DNA of 64,000 nt, from positions 41,944,593-42,008,592 of the forward strand of contig NC_065882.2 in assembly GCF_932274485.2 (NCBI RefSeq). Reading direction: 5' to 3'. The translations under genes were made by a program, and so were the position numbers. Under the pieces are notes generated by a model, which ran no database searches, was not told where the DNA came from, and saw nothing but the letters and a program-made list of their open reading frames with translations. Source of the DNA: Patella vulgata. Its lineage: Eukaryota; Mollusca; Gastropoda; Patellidae. Below are positions 35,701-50,700 of this stretch, in pieces; position 1 is the stretch's first letter; every line of letters begins with the position of its first letter.

Positions 35701-38700
35701 CAAGATTATATTTGCAGTTATATAGTAATCTAGAAAACCCAGAGACAGTTAATTAAATTTGACAAGATGAATGGAATAATTTACCTGTTAGACAAGCATT
35801 AAACAGGTCACCACATGCTACATGATGTATAGTTACAGCAGCTTGACCTTCTAAATATCTCGGTACATAAACTGGTGTAGCGTTATCTACTGTACCTGGT
35901 ATTAACGATTCACAACTAACACTAGGTGACTACAAAATATCAAAGATATGTTGCCAGGTAACGAAACATATGCCAACAGCAGCTAAATCATCCGAGTGGT
36001 CAACAAGGGTTGTTGCATATCTATTCTTTTGTAGGTAATGGTGGGCATTTACAAGACAATTTCGTACAGATTAGATTATAACTTTTGTCGTTTGAGGGTT
36101 CACAAGGTTCTACAAACTGAAACAAGGGCCTCAACTTTGGAAGTAATTTACAGAAATTGCTGAAATTCAACAAACGTTTTTGTTTTACTAATTTAAATAA
36201 TGCATATAAATTGCTAGGATTCTTCATTGCATGAATTTCTAATTTAAATGATGCATATAAATGTCATACAGATTGGATGATAACCTTTGTCGGGAGAGTG
36301 TTCACAAGGTGCAACACAGTGAATCAAGGGCCAGAACTCCAAAAGAATTTAGTCCAGTCGGAGTAGAACAGTAGGAAGTTAAACCCCATTTTATTTCATT
36401 TTATTATATGTAGAAAAAATTGGAGAGAATATGCATAATATATATAACCATGTAGGATAAATTTGATATAAGAAATACAAACATAGATGGGCAAAAGTCA
36501 TTAGTGCTAGCTCTTAAATCCCACTGAGTAAGTTTATAAAAGTTTCATTATGAACTATGTCCTGTATCATGCTCAAAAGTTCGAACAAATTAACATTAAA
36601 TGTGGGCATAAAAAAGGAATTTGTTTTTTCTTTATAGATGCACAAAAATTAAGATAACTGCTTGCTGAAATGAAAATGAAATGAAATGGAGTTTAACGTC
36701 CTACTGTTCTGCTCCTAACCTGGGCTAATGAAGACGGGCATACGCCATACAGTGTGCTATGAGGGAAATTTTGCCCGGACAGCAGCACTACGGCCTACTC
36801 TTATATCGAATTCCAACTGCCAAGGGATCTTTTACGTGCACGCCAATGTGTACACGGGACCTCGGTTTTTCGTCCCATCCGAACGACTAGACAGCTTTCC
36901 TTGTCAGCCCCTCCGTCCTGCATCGCTGACAATGGAGAACCACGCCGGAAAATCTGGATGAACTTTCTTGGCCAATGCAGGGATCGAACACCCGACCCCC
37001 AGGCTAACGAGCCAGCGTCTTACCCACGTGATCCCCTTCCTATTATTATGGAATAATCAAGACTTAATGAATACGGGCAAATGCCATGCCGTGAGCTATG
37101 TGAGAGATTTTTTCCCAGACAGTGGAGTTTAATTCTGCTTACTCTAGAATTCCAAAACCAACTAGTCAGACCCCCTGTCCTTGCACAACTGACAGGGAAA
37201 ACCACATTGAAAAGTATGGAAGACCAAACAGCTCTTTATTCAGCGTTCTTAGTTCTTAATTCATAGTCCTTAATTCATATTTCTTCATTTGTTGTCGTAT
37301 TTCGACATTTGTACGCTAAAATTAACATTTGTATCTTAAAATCAATATTTGTTTTAAAAATCAGACATTTTAATAAAAAGATAAAATTTATTTTAGCAAA
37401 TCAAAAAATTAGCTTACATTTACGTTTCATCAGAGAAATACAACGAAAAACAAACCTCGAACAACAAATTTAATTTTAAGATACAAATGTTAACTTAGTG
37501 TACGAATGTCGAAATACGACAACAATGTAGACATAAGTACTATGAATTAAGAACTAAGAATTAAGAACAATGAATAAAGAGCTATTTGGTTTTCCATAGA
37601 AAAGTGCTCCAACCTGAAACCAAATGTCTAAAAAAAAAACGCCGCAAATTTGGGGAGAAATATTGGTAGGCAATAAACCCATATTCTGTTTTCTAGGAAT
37701 TAAAATTTAAAACGGTTGATGAAATCCATGTGTAAAGAAAGACAAACATGAAATTGGTTTTGAACTACTGTACCTCCCAGAAAAAAAGTCGTCCATTTTT
37801 GGTTACAGCTGCTTTTTGAGTTCTTCCTGTTGAAACTTGAACAACTTGTGTTTCACTACTTGGTAATGGTAGTTTTATAGGACTGTTAACACCACCTCCC
37901 CAACTATAAACACAACTTAATGCTTGTATTATAACTGGTAGACATTCTGTAATAATATACAACAACCAACAAGTATATCAATCAGCTAAATAAATATTAG
38001 GCATTATATAAGTGCTGAAATTTACGAGAATACCCTAAAGAGGGAGTAGTGCTTTGAAGATTGATGTTATATGACTATATATACAGTCATGTGGGGATGT
38101 CAAATTAGATCGTATATAAAATTTGAGATAACTTAGGCAAAATATACGTTATAACATACAAAATCTTTACAGATTTGCAAAGATATTAACCCATTAAGTG
38201 CGTAGGTCGTTATATAACGTCCTGGACAACTGCCACTCACTGTGTGTAGGGCGTAATATAACGCCTTGGAGGTATTTTCCCAAACCTATTCTTAGAACAT
38301 AGTTCGTCACTTGACGATCGCAGCATGTGTAGGACGTTATATTACGTCCTGGACAACTGCCACTCACTGTGTGTAGGGCGTAATATAACGCCTTGGAGGT
38401 ATTTTCCCCAACCTATTCTTAGAACATAGTACATAGTTCTTCGTCACTTCGTCAAATTAATTACACAATAGGGGGTAGTTAAGGTTTTCAAAACATCATG
38501 CTTAACGGGTTAACAAACACATTTTATGAAAATATCTTACTATTATATAAACTTTATTATATTTTTTGGCGGGGGGTGAGAGTAATGATGCTTCTTTAAA
38601 GGTCATATGAGTGACAATCCCTTATTAGTGCCAAAAACAGGGCATTAAATTAAATCTCATTTCATTTTATTCTGTATGAGTGACTTCACTTAACACTATG

Positions 38701-41700
38701 GGCTAATACAATTCCTGCCCTTAACAACGTGGATGAAAATTCACCCAAATATATAGAGTTTTCAAGATTCAAAGAAAAACTATATGTATCTATTACTGAA
38801 TAAACCCCATACCTCTAGGAGACATATATCCTTTCGCTGAAGCTCGACCTCTAGTTGTTGACGGCATATTTGATAGTGGACGACATATTCTAAAAATAAT
38901 CCCAACTGACTTTACGAAAAATGATTCATACAAATTTTATTAATTCATCAACAGACTTCTCATCATTCACAAAGACAGATATCCTGTAGTTTATATGATA
39001 ACCCTAATGATATATAATGTGACCAATATCATTATATAGTTCTAATTTTAATATTTCAAACTGCAGGGGAAAATATTACCAATAGAAATGCCTGTACAGA
39101 CGTCTGCCTTGCTACTCTAGAGGCAATAAACAGCTTTACACAGACAAAAGATAGAGACAGAAGTCATTTCAGGACTTAAAAAAAAGAAGCTTTAAGCCAG
39201 AGGCATAATGTTATTAAAGATGCATTATGTAAAACTTAGATAAAGAGCTGGTCATTCTTGCTCTATAATAGTTCAAACATAGATAATGAAAAACGAATAT
39301 ATTGAAAATTTCATTCAAATTACTTTATTCTGCATGAAATTATGGGCTTTGGAAGATGTAGCGCAGACTATTTATTATCGTTAGCAACAGTACTGGACAA
39401 TAAAGACTTAGTTTAATTTGTCCATTTTATCGTTAAATTTTTAAATTTCACAGGCATCCTTATCCACTTGTCATGTTAATAAATGCCTAAATAATAGTTT
39501 ATATAACATTTAAAGCCAAAATAAAGACAAGCAATAAGCAGATTTAGCTCTTACATAATGCATCTTTAATCTAATTCAGTACGAATTATTCAAGTGAATC
39601 TGACTAGATCTAACAAACGGTTACATTCGACTAAAAGAAATCGAACTCAACTGTTAAAATCTGTTGTTCATGCCAGTTCAAGTGTTTTACATTAGTCAAC
39701 TCAACTATGCATCTGTGTGTTTTTCGAATACTCATTACAATAAAGGACATCCTTTGTCCTTGAATTAATCAATATAATGGTAACATCAAATATACCAATA
39801 AGTGACTTATCAGACAAACAGGTGATATTTATGCCAGTGGCCATCACATCTTAGCATTGAGAGGAAACAGCCAAAAGTTAAGACAGGTACAGATAGAACC
39901 TACTTCTTGCAACCATAGATAATACGGTATTATCTATGTTGCAACAGAATATTTTGAGACAAAAATCACTAATGCATATATGCAGACCATAATTACTATT
40001 GATGTGTATTCCTACACTTTAGATCATTACCCCCCAAGCCCACCATCACCCAAAGATAAAAGAGAATAACATTACCTTGTACATGGTACACTACCCATAT
40101 CAGTATGTAGATACATGAGAGCATTGATGACTATAGGCTGGGCCATTATCTGATTTATATGTGGACGTTTATTTGGATCTAGATGTAACATACTTAATAT
40201 CAATGATCTTAATTCTTCACTGTAATATTCTGATATAGGTGAAAAGGTTCCTCTCATTATTTTTAATATTAGAGCTGGTAAAGTCTGTCAAAAAATATAA
40301 ATCATGGTGCATTTAATGAAAAAAAACAACCAGGGCCCATTTCATAAAGCACATATAATGCTATATAGCCTCTCCTGTATTGAACTTTGTGAAATAGAAT
40401 CTTGATATGTTCGATCAATATTAAAGTAATTCAAAATTAAAGATATATTATAGAGGGGTAGATTACAGGCAGTCACTTAAAATTAGCTAAATCTAAATGC
40501 ATGTGTCGGCCTTTTCAGATTAATATCACTGATTATAATCTTTGGTTCATTGTTTCAAATAAATTAATTACCCTCATTAATTAAGGTTGGCTACCATCTT
40601 GAGAGAGTTATGTCTATTAAAACTGTATTTCCTCATTGAAGCAGAACTAAAAGATTATCTAAAACAATGGATGTCAATTAGACCCTAAGCACCCAGACCA
40701 TGGCAGGTTTAGACCAAATATTACATGTACGAAATGATATTTATTCATATAAATACTGCATAATAGATAATACCATAATATAAATACATACATTACATAA
40801 ACATTAATTTAATACGTAAATTTACATTTAACATAATACAAAGTATAATATTTCACATACATAATACATTGTATAAAACATACAAACTATAAAATTTATT
40901 TCAATAATATTTCACATGCATAATACATCTAAATACATAATTTACATTGTTGATAAAACGGCTTTTTCACAATTTTAAAAGTCCCATCAATAAACCATTG
41001 CCCGGATTTAGTAAGCAAAGCCAACTGTCTTGTGGTTGAAAACATCAAATGTCTTTCTCCTTTAACTTTTATATCGGCACGTAAAAAATCATCAGATATT
41101 ACATCTTCATTTACCTGTAAAATAAAATTGTAAATATAGCTTAACCTAAAATATATTTGTAAATATAGCTTAACCTTAAATATATTTTTTAATACTACAA
41201 ATTTTGTAATATTATAACATGATATTGTTACTTTGTAATTATAACTTTCAACATAATAAATAACTTAGAAATTTTCTAACGCAATACAGGTTTTTTTTTC
41301 TTATTCTGTTAGTTGCTCTGATTAGGTTCTCTGGATTTTCTCTGAATGGATTGGAGATGGCCATTTCTTTTTCCTTTAGTTGATTAAAAAATAAATGATT
41401 AATGTTTATCTCATATATTACCTAATCAGATCAGAGGGTGTGAAGTACCTAATTAATAATAATAATAATAATGGACATTTATAAAGCGCCAACATCCAGC
41501 TAGATTAGCTCCTCTGGTGCGCTGTTACAACAACAACTAAACTAAAAAAAAAAATAATTAAAGATCGAATGGGGGAATCGCGAAAGCTTTGTTAAAAAAT
41601 GAGTTTTTAGTTTCTTTTTTAAGATGTATATGGTGTCTACACTTTTCAGTTTAAGTGAAAGTTCGTTCCATAGTGCCGGAGCAGCCACATTGAAGCTTCG

Positions 41701-44700
41701 GAGACCAAGATTACTTTTTACTTTTGGTACAACAAATAGGTTCTGTTTCTCTGAGCGATAATTAGGGATTATCCAATCAATTGATTAATTAGTACTCACC
41801 TCTTTCCTTTGAATTACAATTACACTTTACAGCATGTAATTTTCCAGGTTGGCTTGGGTTGTTATGTCTCCAGGACACATGATTTATATAACTGTAGCAC
41901 CACATCGATGTTTTGTTTAAATATATTGTTTTCCATTTAATTAAAAATGTTTGGCCGTTACGTTTAAAGTTTTTGGCCATTATGACCAAATTTATTGGCC
42001 GTTATGACCAAACTGTTTGGCCGTTATGACTAAAGTAGACCATTTTGACCAAATCTGTTTTTGACTAAAGTAGACCTGTTTTGGCCATTATGGCAGAGGG
42101 CCGTTATGACCACATCCCATCAGGTGTCTTCCTTGAGTTAATCCTTAATCTGCCTTTAAATACTAATGTAAGACTCAACATCTTCACAATACAGTATTGG
42201 AACTTAAACTCTCTCTTCTGTTTTAATTCAAGGTAAGCCATGTTATCCTGTTTTGCTGTCCTCATCAGCTAAAATGTTATTTACATTTTTTATTCTTACA
42301 TGATTTTATTCTCCATTATATTTTATTTAGTCAAACATTATTTGTTCATGTTGTATATATGTAATTTCTCTTGCATTATGTATCTTAAATGTTTATAAGT
42401 TTCGATTGGTTTAATTATTGACTTATTTAAGCATAGGCTACTAATACATACTGGAGAGTCAAAGTTCTATTTTTATTTCACGTGTAAATATGCGTAACCT
42501 TTTTTTACTATATTTTATCATTGCTTATTAACCATGGCAGCATATGGTTCATAAAATATATTCGTTAGTCCACGTTCAGTTTGAGCTCAAAAGTGCTGGC
42601 TGCACTTTAATAATAATATGCGCGCTAAATCATACTTATTTTTCATGTATGAGCGTAAATTGCATATGTAAGCTTTAAGAGCTAAATCAAACGAGCAAAT
42701 CATTAGCTAAACGTAGATTTACGTCGAAATGACAATTTGGCTGCTACGCCGCCTCTCAGGAACACGTGTCGCCTCCTACAATTACACACCTAACATGATT
42801 TACAAATAGTGCTTCTGCACAGCCAAGTGAGTTAGCTCTTCTCCCCACCCCCCATCCTTTTGTAACTCAGTTCATTTGTAAATCTATTGACTTAAAATTG
42901 TACATTGTATTGATTTGGTATTTCATTATGATTTGACACAATACAGTATTGGAACTTTAAACTCTCTCTTCTGTTTTAATTCAAGGAACACAAAAACAAT
43001 TAACTACGGCATATGACACCAATATGTCCGTTTAAAATATTTCCTCAATAGCTTTTAACAACATAACAGTAGATTGGAAAATATATTCAAACTACCAAGA
43101 AAAATATATTTCTTGCTACAAATTATTTTAAAGTTGTCAAGTTCAGTACATTTTAAATAATGCTAACATTAATACAGATACTATTATAAATGACACTACA
43201 CTACAAGTATGAGTGAACATGTGGCTGAGCCCTCTAGCTAGTATGGTAACAAAATGATTGACTACAGACTTTCTACCCAGTTTTCTTAAAATACAGTTTG
43301 TATGAATATAAGGTTTATTTTTGTTTACTTACAGCAGCTTCAAATGCTCGTTTTAGACTTGCTAATTCATATAATACACAACCTAATGCCCAGATATCAC
43401 TCTTCTGATTATAACTAAATACTTGTTAAAGATAAAATAATTTCATGTAATATAAACCAACTCATTCTTCTATTTACCTTACACAGTCAAGAATTGGTAC
43501 AGTCAGTTTAATGCTGAGTGATCATTGTGGGCCAATGAAATCGTCCATATGACATAATGTGCAATTTCATTGGTTGACAATGACAGTCATTATTCAGGAA
43601 TTAATTTGTTGATTTAGCAACTTTAATTGACTTTGACCTGATTAATTTGCATTTATAATTTATTATTTGGTATGAAAAAAACCCAACAATTACCAGGTAT
43701 TACTGTAATTTCAAAGATCAGAATTCTTAGAGTCAGACTACCCTACTTTATGATACATGTACTCATGTGACTTCTTTAACCTTGGTAATGAACCAATGGA
43801 AACAAAATATACCTAAATTGTATGTCAAAGGACTTTGATGTTTGCAGTTAACAAGTTTAAAGAGCTATAATTAAGATATGTTTGTCAAGGATACGGTTTA
43901 CCTTCACACAATTCTGGAGAAATATAACATGGTGTACCTACAACCTGCAAGTATAAAATACAACACCTTATTTTAATACCAGCAGTTCAAGCACCTTCAT
44001 CGCCAAACAGTTACTAGTTGATTGTAGGTGCTAAACCTCTTGGTTTTGGGTCAAAACAAGGCACTGAATAATATTGATTAGTGATAGCACAAGCTCTATA
44101 ATGGTTCAATTTTTCATTTTGAAAAGATTAAACTGTTGATCACTTCAACCAGTGCCTCTATCCACAGACGCAAAGTTATAAAGAAAACAAATCTTTAGAA
44201 AAACATAAAATGTAATCAAACCAAGAAATTTATATTTGAACCAAATCAAGGGTTTCCATTTGAACAATATACTTCCTTCATATTAAAGTCTTTGAAATCA
44301 TTGCTATCACCCAACAATAAATCTATATTTTGTTAAGTTCTTTCGATACCCAAAAATGTATGACAGTAATGAACAAGCAATGCACTAGTAAAATTATTGA
44401 TAATTTTTTAATGACATAACTTACAGTGAAAGCTTTACTTTTACTGCTCAACACTTTTGAGATTCCAAAATCTCCAATCTTGACAATTTCCTGCTTTTTA
44501 TCAAGGAGTATATTCTGTGTTTTAAGATCCCGGTGTAAAATTTGTTTAGAATGAACATGTTGCAGAGATAAAAGCATCTGAGCAAAAAACTTGAGAATTT
44601 CCTGGAAAAGAGAAAATACATGTTGTAATAGTTACAGTAACATACATAAACTACATTATTTCTCAATATTTTCTAATAATAATAATTACAAATATTTTAT

Positions 44701-47700
44701 TTACATGGAAATGGTTAATTGTTATCTTAATAAGTTTCTCATGCAACAATTGACATTTGATACAGATCTGTCACTTAAAGGAGCTAAATCCCCATTCTTT
44801 GTCACCTAGAAATGGACACAAATGGGTCGCAACACAATAATGTAATAATAATGTATATAAACTGATTTACATTCAATCGTTTCTGTTTTTACTGTACTTT
44901 CTAATCAGTTATGCGAAGAGTCCAAATTGAATGGCAGTCTTTGGCGTCTGGTTATTCCAGCCTACACTGTAAGTATTCTCCTGTGGATTATGTTAAGCCT
45001 CGTTCATCGAGTCACTTCATTACAAATGGGGCACGGACGCATTCTGGCATGCGATTCGTGTGCCAATTTTAAAATGTTCATTGTGTCTTAAATATTGAAT
45101 ACCAGAAGCCCATCTTTTCATGGTAAGATAACAACATCAATAATGTTGATTTAAACTGACCAATAAGTCTTGTTTGCAATGTCGAAGTCTGTGGATTATA
45201 ATAGTTCTTTTATAGGTTATTTGAGCAGTTAGAAGACACTAAAACATTATCAAGTGCAACAACACGGAGAACGCTAGAAAGGGGACGGTCCTGCACATTT
45301 GAGCACATATGACGTTGTATGTGGATTGTGTGTTAGGGTTAGGGTAAAGGCTAGAACCTGCAGATTTTGTCAAAGTCTCGAGATGTAAACAGGGCTAGCG
45401 TTAACCCCTTAACCTGGGACCAAGCCTAACCCTTACCCTAATCCTAATACACAAGCCACATATGACGTCATATGTGCAGGATCGTCTCTGATCTAGTGTT
45501 CTCCCAACAACACATGTAGTAATTATTGGAAATCATTAAAGTTCTTTATAGCATTAACTCAAACAACATGTCAATCAAATTATTTTTCAAAGCGATCAAG
45601 GACAATAACTCTGAATGAAATGAACAGGCTTCGTTAATCTTGTGTATGAATTTCATGTGAACATCTGGAATTGAAGATGTACACACCGATGCACAGGGGC
45701 GACAGATGACCACATTTTATCATACTTAGTTTACTTACCTCTTCATCTAACAATTTACCATTTCTACTTTGGAGATAATCAAGCAGTGTTCCACCTGAAA
45801 TACAATGTTATTTTTAACCTGTCCATTATAAAAGACCAAATTTAATAAGGGAATATTATCTGATGAAAAGTTTGCCAAGCAGTCTAAATCTTCAGCTCCC
45901 AGATGTCCTCTATTATTGATTAGTGGAAAGTCTGAAAAGGTACATAAATGTTAATCACAATTTGTCATGTCTGATAATTCTTGACATTCCAGTTTACTCA
46001 CCTGTAATTGGGTACTAGTATGAGAGTGCATGGTATATCTAATGTTGCACGAAATATCTCCTAGTTTCAGAGAAATGAGCTTTTAACGGAGGTAAAGGAG
46101 ATGACAGTAACTTTTGTGTCAATCTAAGACCAGGGTAACAAGCCAACAGTGAGGCTGATGTCCCCCGCCGAAATCCCCAAATAATAGATAACACATTATA
46201 ATTAATCGCACGTCTATTTTTTTCAAAAGTATCGAGCAATCATACTGATTATCAACTATACACTAAGTTTCATCACTCTCTATCATCGACCAAGGAAATT
46301 GCTTATCTCTGCTTAGCTTTAGCTCGATATGTTAATCATTGAACTCAGTCAAGACGAACATCTACATCAAGTTTAAACATTCTACCTCAATTAGAAGCAG
46401 AGTTGTTATGTTCCAAAGTCTTGATCAATCAAAATGCGTATTGCTCCTTAGCCTAAGCAGACAATTCTCATCATCGAGCTTAGTCAAGGTTTTGATGTAA
46501 TGAAACTATACACCAAGTTTCATCACTCTCACTTAATTAGAACTAAAGTTATCGTGTCCCAAAGCATAAACCAATCAAATTGCTTATCTCTACTTACCAT
46601 AAGCAGAAAATGCTCATCTTCGCAGTCTATCAAGGCATTGACCTCATAAACACCTACACCAAGTGTGAACAATCTAGCTCAATTAGAAGGAGAGTTATTG
46701 AGTTCCAAAGTCTCGGCCAATCAAATTGCTTATCGCTCTGCTTACCCTGAGCAGAAAATGCTCAATATCGAACTTAGTCATGGTATTGATGTAATGAAAC
46801 TATACATCAAGTTTCATCACTCTCACTTAATTGGAACTCAAGTTATCGTGTCCCCAAGCATCAACCAATCAAATTGCTTATCTCTACTTACCCTAAGCAG
46901 AAACTGCTCATTCATTACACACCATCAAGGCATTGACCTAATAAACACATACACCTAGTTTAAACATTTTACCTCAATTAGAAGGAGAGTTATTGAGTTC
47001 CAAAGTCTCGGCCAATCAAATTCCTTATCGCTCTGCTTACCCCGAGCAGAAAATGCTCATTATCGAACTTAGTCAAGGTATTGATGTAATGAAACTATAC
47101 ACCAAGTTTCATCACTCTCACTTAATTAGAACTAAAGTTATTGTGTCCCAAAGCATCAACCAATCAAATTACTTATCTCTGCTTACCCTAAGCAGAAAAT
47201 GCTCATCTTCGAACTCCATCAAGGCATTGACCTAATAAACACTTACACCAAGTTTGAACATTCTAGGTCAATTAGAAGGAGAGTTATTGTGTCCCAAAAA
47301 GTGTGACGGACAGACAGACGGACGGACAGACAGACAGACAGACGGCGGGGGACAATTAATTAATTATGACAAAAATCGGTCAGCAAATCATACAAAACAT
47401 TTGACTTTACATGTGTTAGTCCTCAGCTGACACAGACAGGACTCAATACCTATTATTAGTATTAAAATAGTAAAGAGGTGGTTCTAGGCATGACAGGGCA
47501 ATACATAATTTGAAGAACATTTTTTAAATTTTCTTTATTCATGAAGGGTGACGTTTAAATTATTTTGATTAAAAATTAATTTAGCTTTACCTGGTGCATA
47601 TTCCATGACAATCATTAAAGCTTTGTCTTCCAGAAAATTTTCATAATATTCAATAATATTGATGTGATTCAACATGGACAAAACCTTGACTTCATTTAAA

Positions 47701-50700
47701 GCTGCTTGGCGTTCATCTTTTGTCATTTGTTCAACTGGTATCTGTTTTATTATAAACAACTTTTTATCACTCAATCTACAAGATAGATGTACAATTCTGA
47801 AATATAATGAAACAAAAACTAATAAATTACAATCCAAAAGATATTTTTTTTTTTTATTAAACTGTCTAATTGTCAGCAATTGTATTTAAATATATTTGTT
47901 CACAGACCCAAGTTCCTCCCCAGGTTACAGACCCCTGCAGACATCTTTGACTTTGTGAAAATGCATATTATTATCATTGACCCCTACAGACAGACTGGAA
48001 CGGTTACCACAGATTTACTCTGTGCGGTTACGTTCATGATTACAAAATCACCATGTAAAAAATACATGTGACCAAATTACTACAGTTTTTAAAACAAATA
48101 AATACATTATTTTAACAAATTCAGTCAAGTACTTCTACACTCTTTCACTCTAGCTAGGACTCATAATCACGTTCCTGGGACAAAATTTTGAAATGCTATC
48201 CTATCATGCTTTACTAGTGACAGAGTTAATGTAAAATGTTGCAGGGTGGGTGACCTGGTATTAGCAGTTATATAGGATCTCTATTAAGTTTTAAATAGAT
48301 AGGAGTTAAAATGAGCAAGTAAAATTAGGTCATTTAACATCCACTGGACGCAAATTTATTTCTCGTATAGGAATTGACAATCTAATTAAAACACAGATCT
48401 AAATATGATGTCAAACAAAATGGCCGCCATTGGACCAAAATCCCTTTTTTTTCTGCTCATATTCTATCAAAGCTGTTGTTTAAGAAGGCTTAGGTGTAAG
48501 ACAATGCTATTATAAACGCAATATTTTAGCAATTCATCACTCTGTGAGTGTTGTGCAGTGTTTCCAAGTGACGTCATGGCGTTATAAGGGGTTGTTATGA
48601 CGTTATGACGAAAATTGTTCTTTTCTGATGGTTTGTTAGCTATTTCATTTGAAGTTGTAGATGGATGGATAGCAAAAGTGCAGACAATTGCTGCAATAGG
48701 CATGTCGACCACGATTTATGGTTGGTATAGAGTATATTATCACCAAACAAAGTACCAGTCCGAAATCTGTGCCAAAATGGGTCAAATGGGCCAAAATTCA
48801 AAATGGCCACCGGTTTTGACTGGAAAATGTCAATTTGTATCCAATCATCATATGACCGAGCTTGGTATCAAAATGTATCCTTTCGGGGTAGATGAATCCA
48901 TTTCCATACACATTTTGGTGAATAATTATACCGCAGAGTCAATATTGGGAAATAACTCCAGATGGCGGCCAGTTTTGGCGGGAAAATGCAAATTTGAAAA
49001 AATTACCACATTTGGTGTCAAAATATACGTTTTGGAGGTAGCTGATTCCATTTTCGACTCATTTCCTCATTTTGGTAATAAACTGGTTCCCCTGGGTCAA
49101 AATATGTGGAAATCCCATTGGAGATTTGGGGATTAAGAGAGGTCGAGTCTGCCTCAGATCTAATACTATTGCATTGATCAAGCATCAAATAAATTTTATT
49201 TAGACTCTCTGGCCGACCACTGCTCATTGCGGAAGCAGCGTAGTAGGCAGCAGGCATGATGAAAGGGGCCTCTCTCAGCTCACTGTGTCTGATTTCGATC
49301 ACCAACATCGACAGTGGAGCTAAGATGACCAAACCTATATTGAAGCACACAGCGAATTTATTTCACAAAATGATTCAAATAATGTGACACAAATGGATCA
49401 TGATATGCAGTGAACTATTTGATAATGAACTGCCTACCGCCATTCCGAAAATGACGGAAAGATAACGGGTATTGGAGGCCGACAATAATGAGCTGATTAA
49501 GATCCCTGACCTAAGTTCAATAATGAGCGGAGATAACAATTTCAATGGCAGAAAATTTAGGACATAATAAAACTTAGTGTAAAGTCATGGCTAAGTTCAA
49601 CAATGAGCCAAGGGCATGCTAGGGCCTCAGAATGAGGGTGGGCAGATCAAAGTTAGGGCACTTTAGGAGAGGGGGCAGGATCGATTTGGTGTCTATGTGA
49701 GCCATGACATACCATACATTGACACTTGGTTAAGGGATTATGATTAAGTCCTAAAAATATGAACGTGAACATAGTTAGCTGCAATCAAGAACTAAACGAC
49801 CTTTGAGTAAAGAAAAACAACAGGGACTGGCATTCCTTACAAAGGGTACCTGCCAAGTTTCATTCGATTCTGTACCTTAATAAGGGGAGGGGTAGGGGTA
49901 GAATTGAAAGTAGACTGACAACCCCAAGAACGAGAAGACAATCAAGTTACTGGTTACAGATTAGAGTTTGTGGTGACGGTTAGCGTATTGGCCTTCAGTG
50001 TTGCAATTGGACTGGAGAATTGTATGTTTTTCCATCAATGAAAGCAGCTGAATTCTTGACTGGAGCTTGATATGTGTAGAGAAAAGTTGGTAGTGGCAGC
50101 CGCATATCTGGCATGGGTGGGACCAGCCAAAAAAGTAGTTGTGTGAACCTCGGGGGAGGAACTATACCCTTGTCATTAACAACATTGAATGCAGAGCGTG
50201 GAGATTTATTCCTGTTAGTCTGACCAAACTTTCTTACTTCAAGATTTAGAGTAGTTTTTAGATGACTTGCTAGTTTAGCTGAGACTTTGTAGTTGGGATG
50301 TGTTCATCAGAATAGAGATATTCTTTTATTGAGTTATCTTTAGCAAAGCAACTAACATGGTCTGGGATAAAGGTACAATTTCGTTCACTGCATATCTGTT
50401 CAAGGACTGTGTTTCGGGATTCAAACTGCTGGTTAAATGTGGTGAATCTTCTAGGCAGTAATTTCAAGAAGTTGATTTCTGCATTTGGGTATTTTGTTTC
50501 GACTTGTTTCAATTAGCTGCCTGTAAATTTTTTCGCAACTATTTAAGTTCATATTGTGAGAAACATTATTGGAGCCTATTAAATACACTATCTTTTCTAC
50601 TTCCTTGGATGAGGAGCACCTTTCAAGCAGATTCGTTGCGTCCCTTATTTCACCGCCTGATATTGCTCTAACTGTTGTGTTGCCATTTCTATCCAGCCTT

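Noticed and set aside
43902-43944. Shorter NEK8 exon 5 using donor GTAAAC
   Set aside because: It breaks the phase to exon 6 and removes the conserved GKP before YNQKSD; the donor 7 bp downstream fits both.
45330-45450. Possible interstitial telomere repeat
   Set aside because: Only two or three TTAGGG-like units, and they lie in both inverted arms of a MITE.
46665-47235. Open frames in the 46-47 kb MITE
   Set aside because: The protein repeats itself ([26 protein letters not shown]) only because the DNA is a tandem repeat.
48615-49136. 173-codon plus-strand frame in intron 1
   Set aside because: It spans a two-unit repeat, has no recognisable domain and no splice partner.
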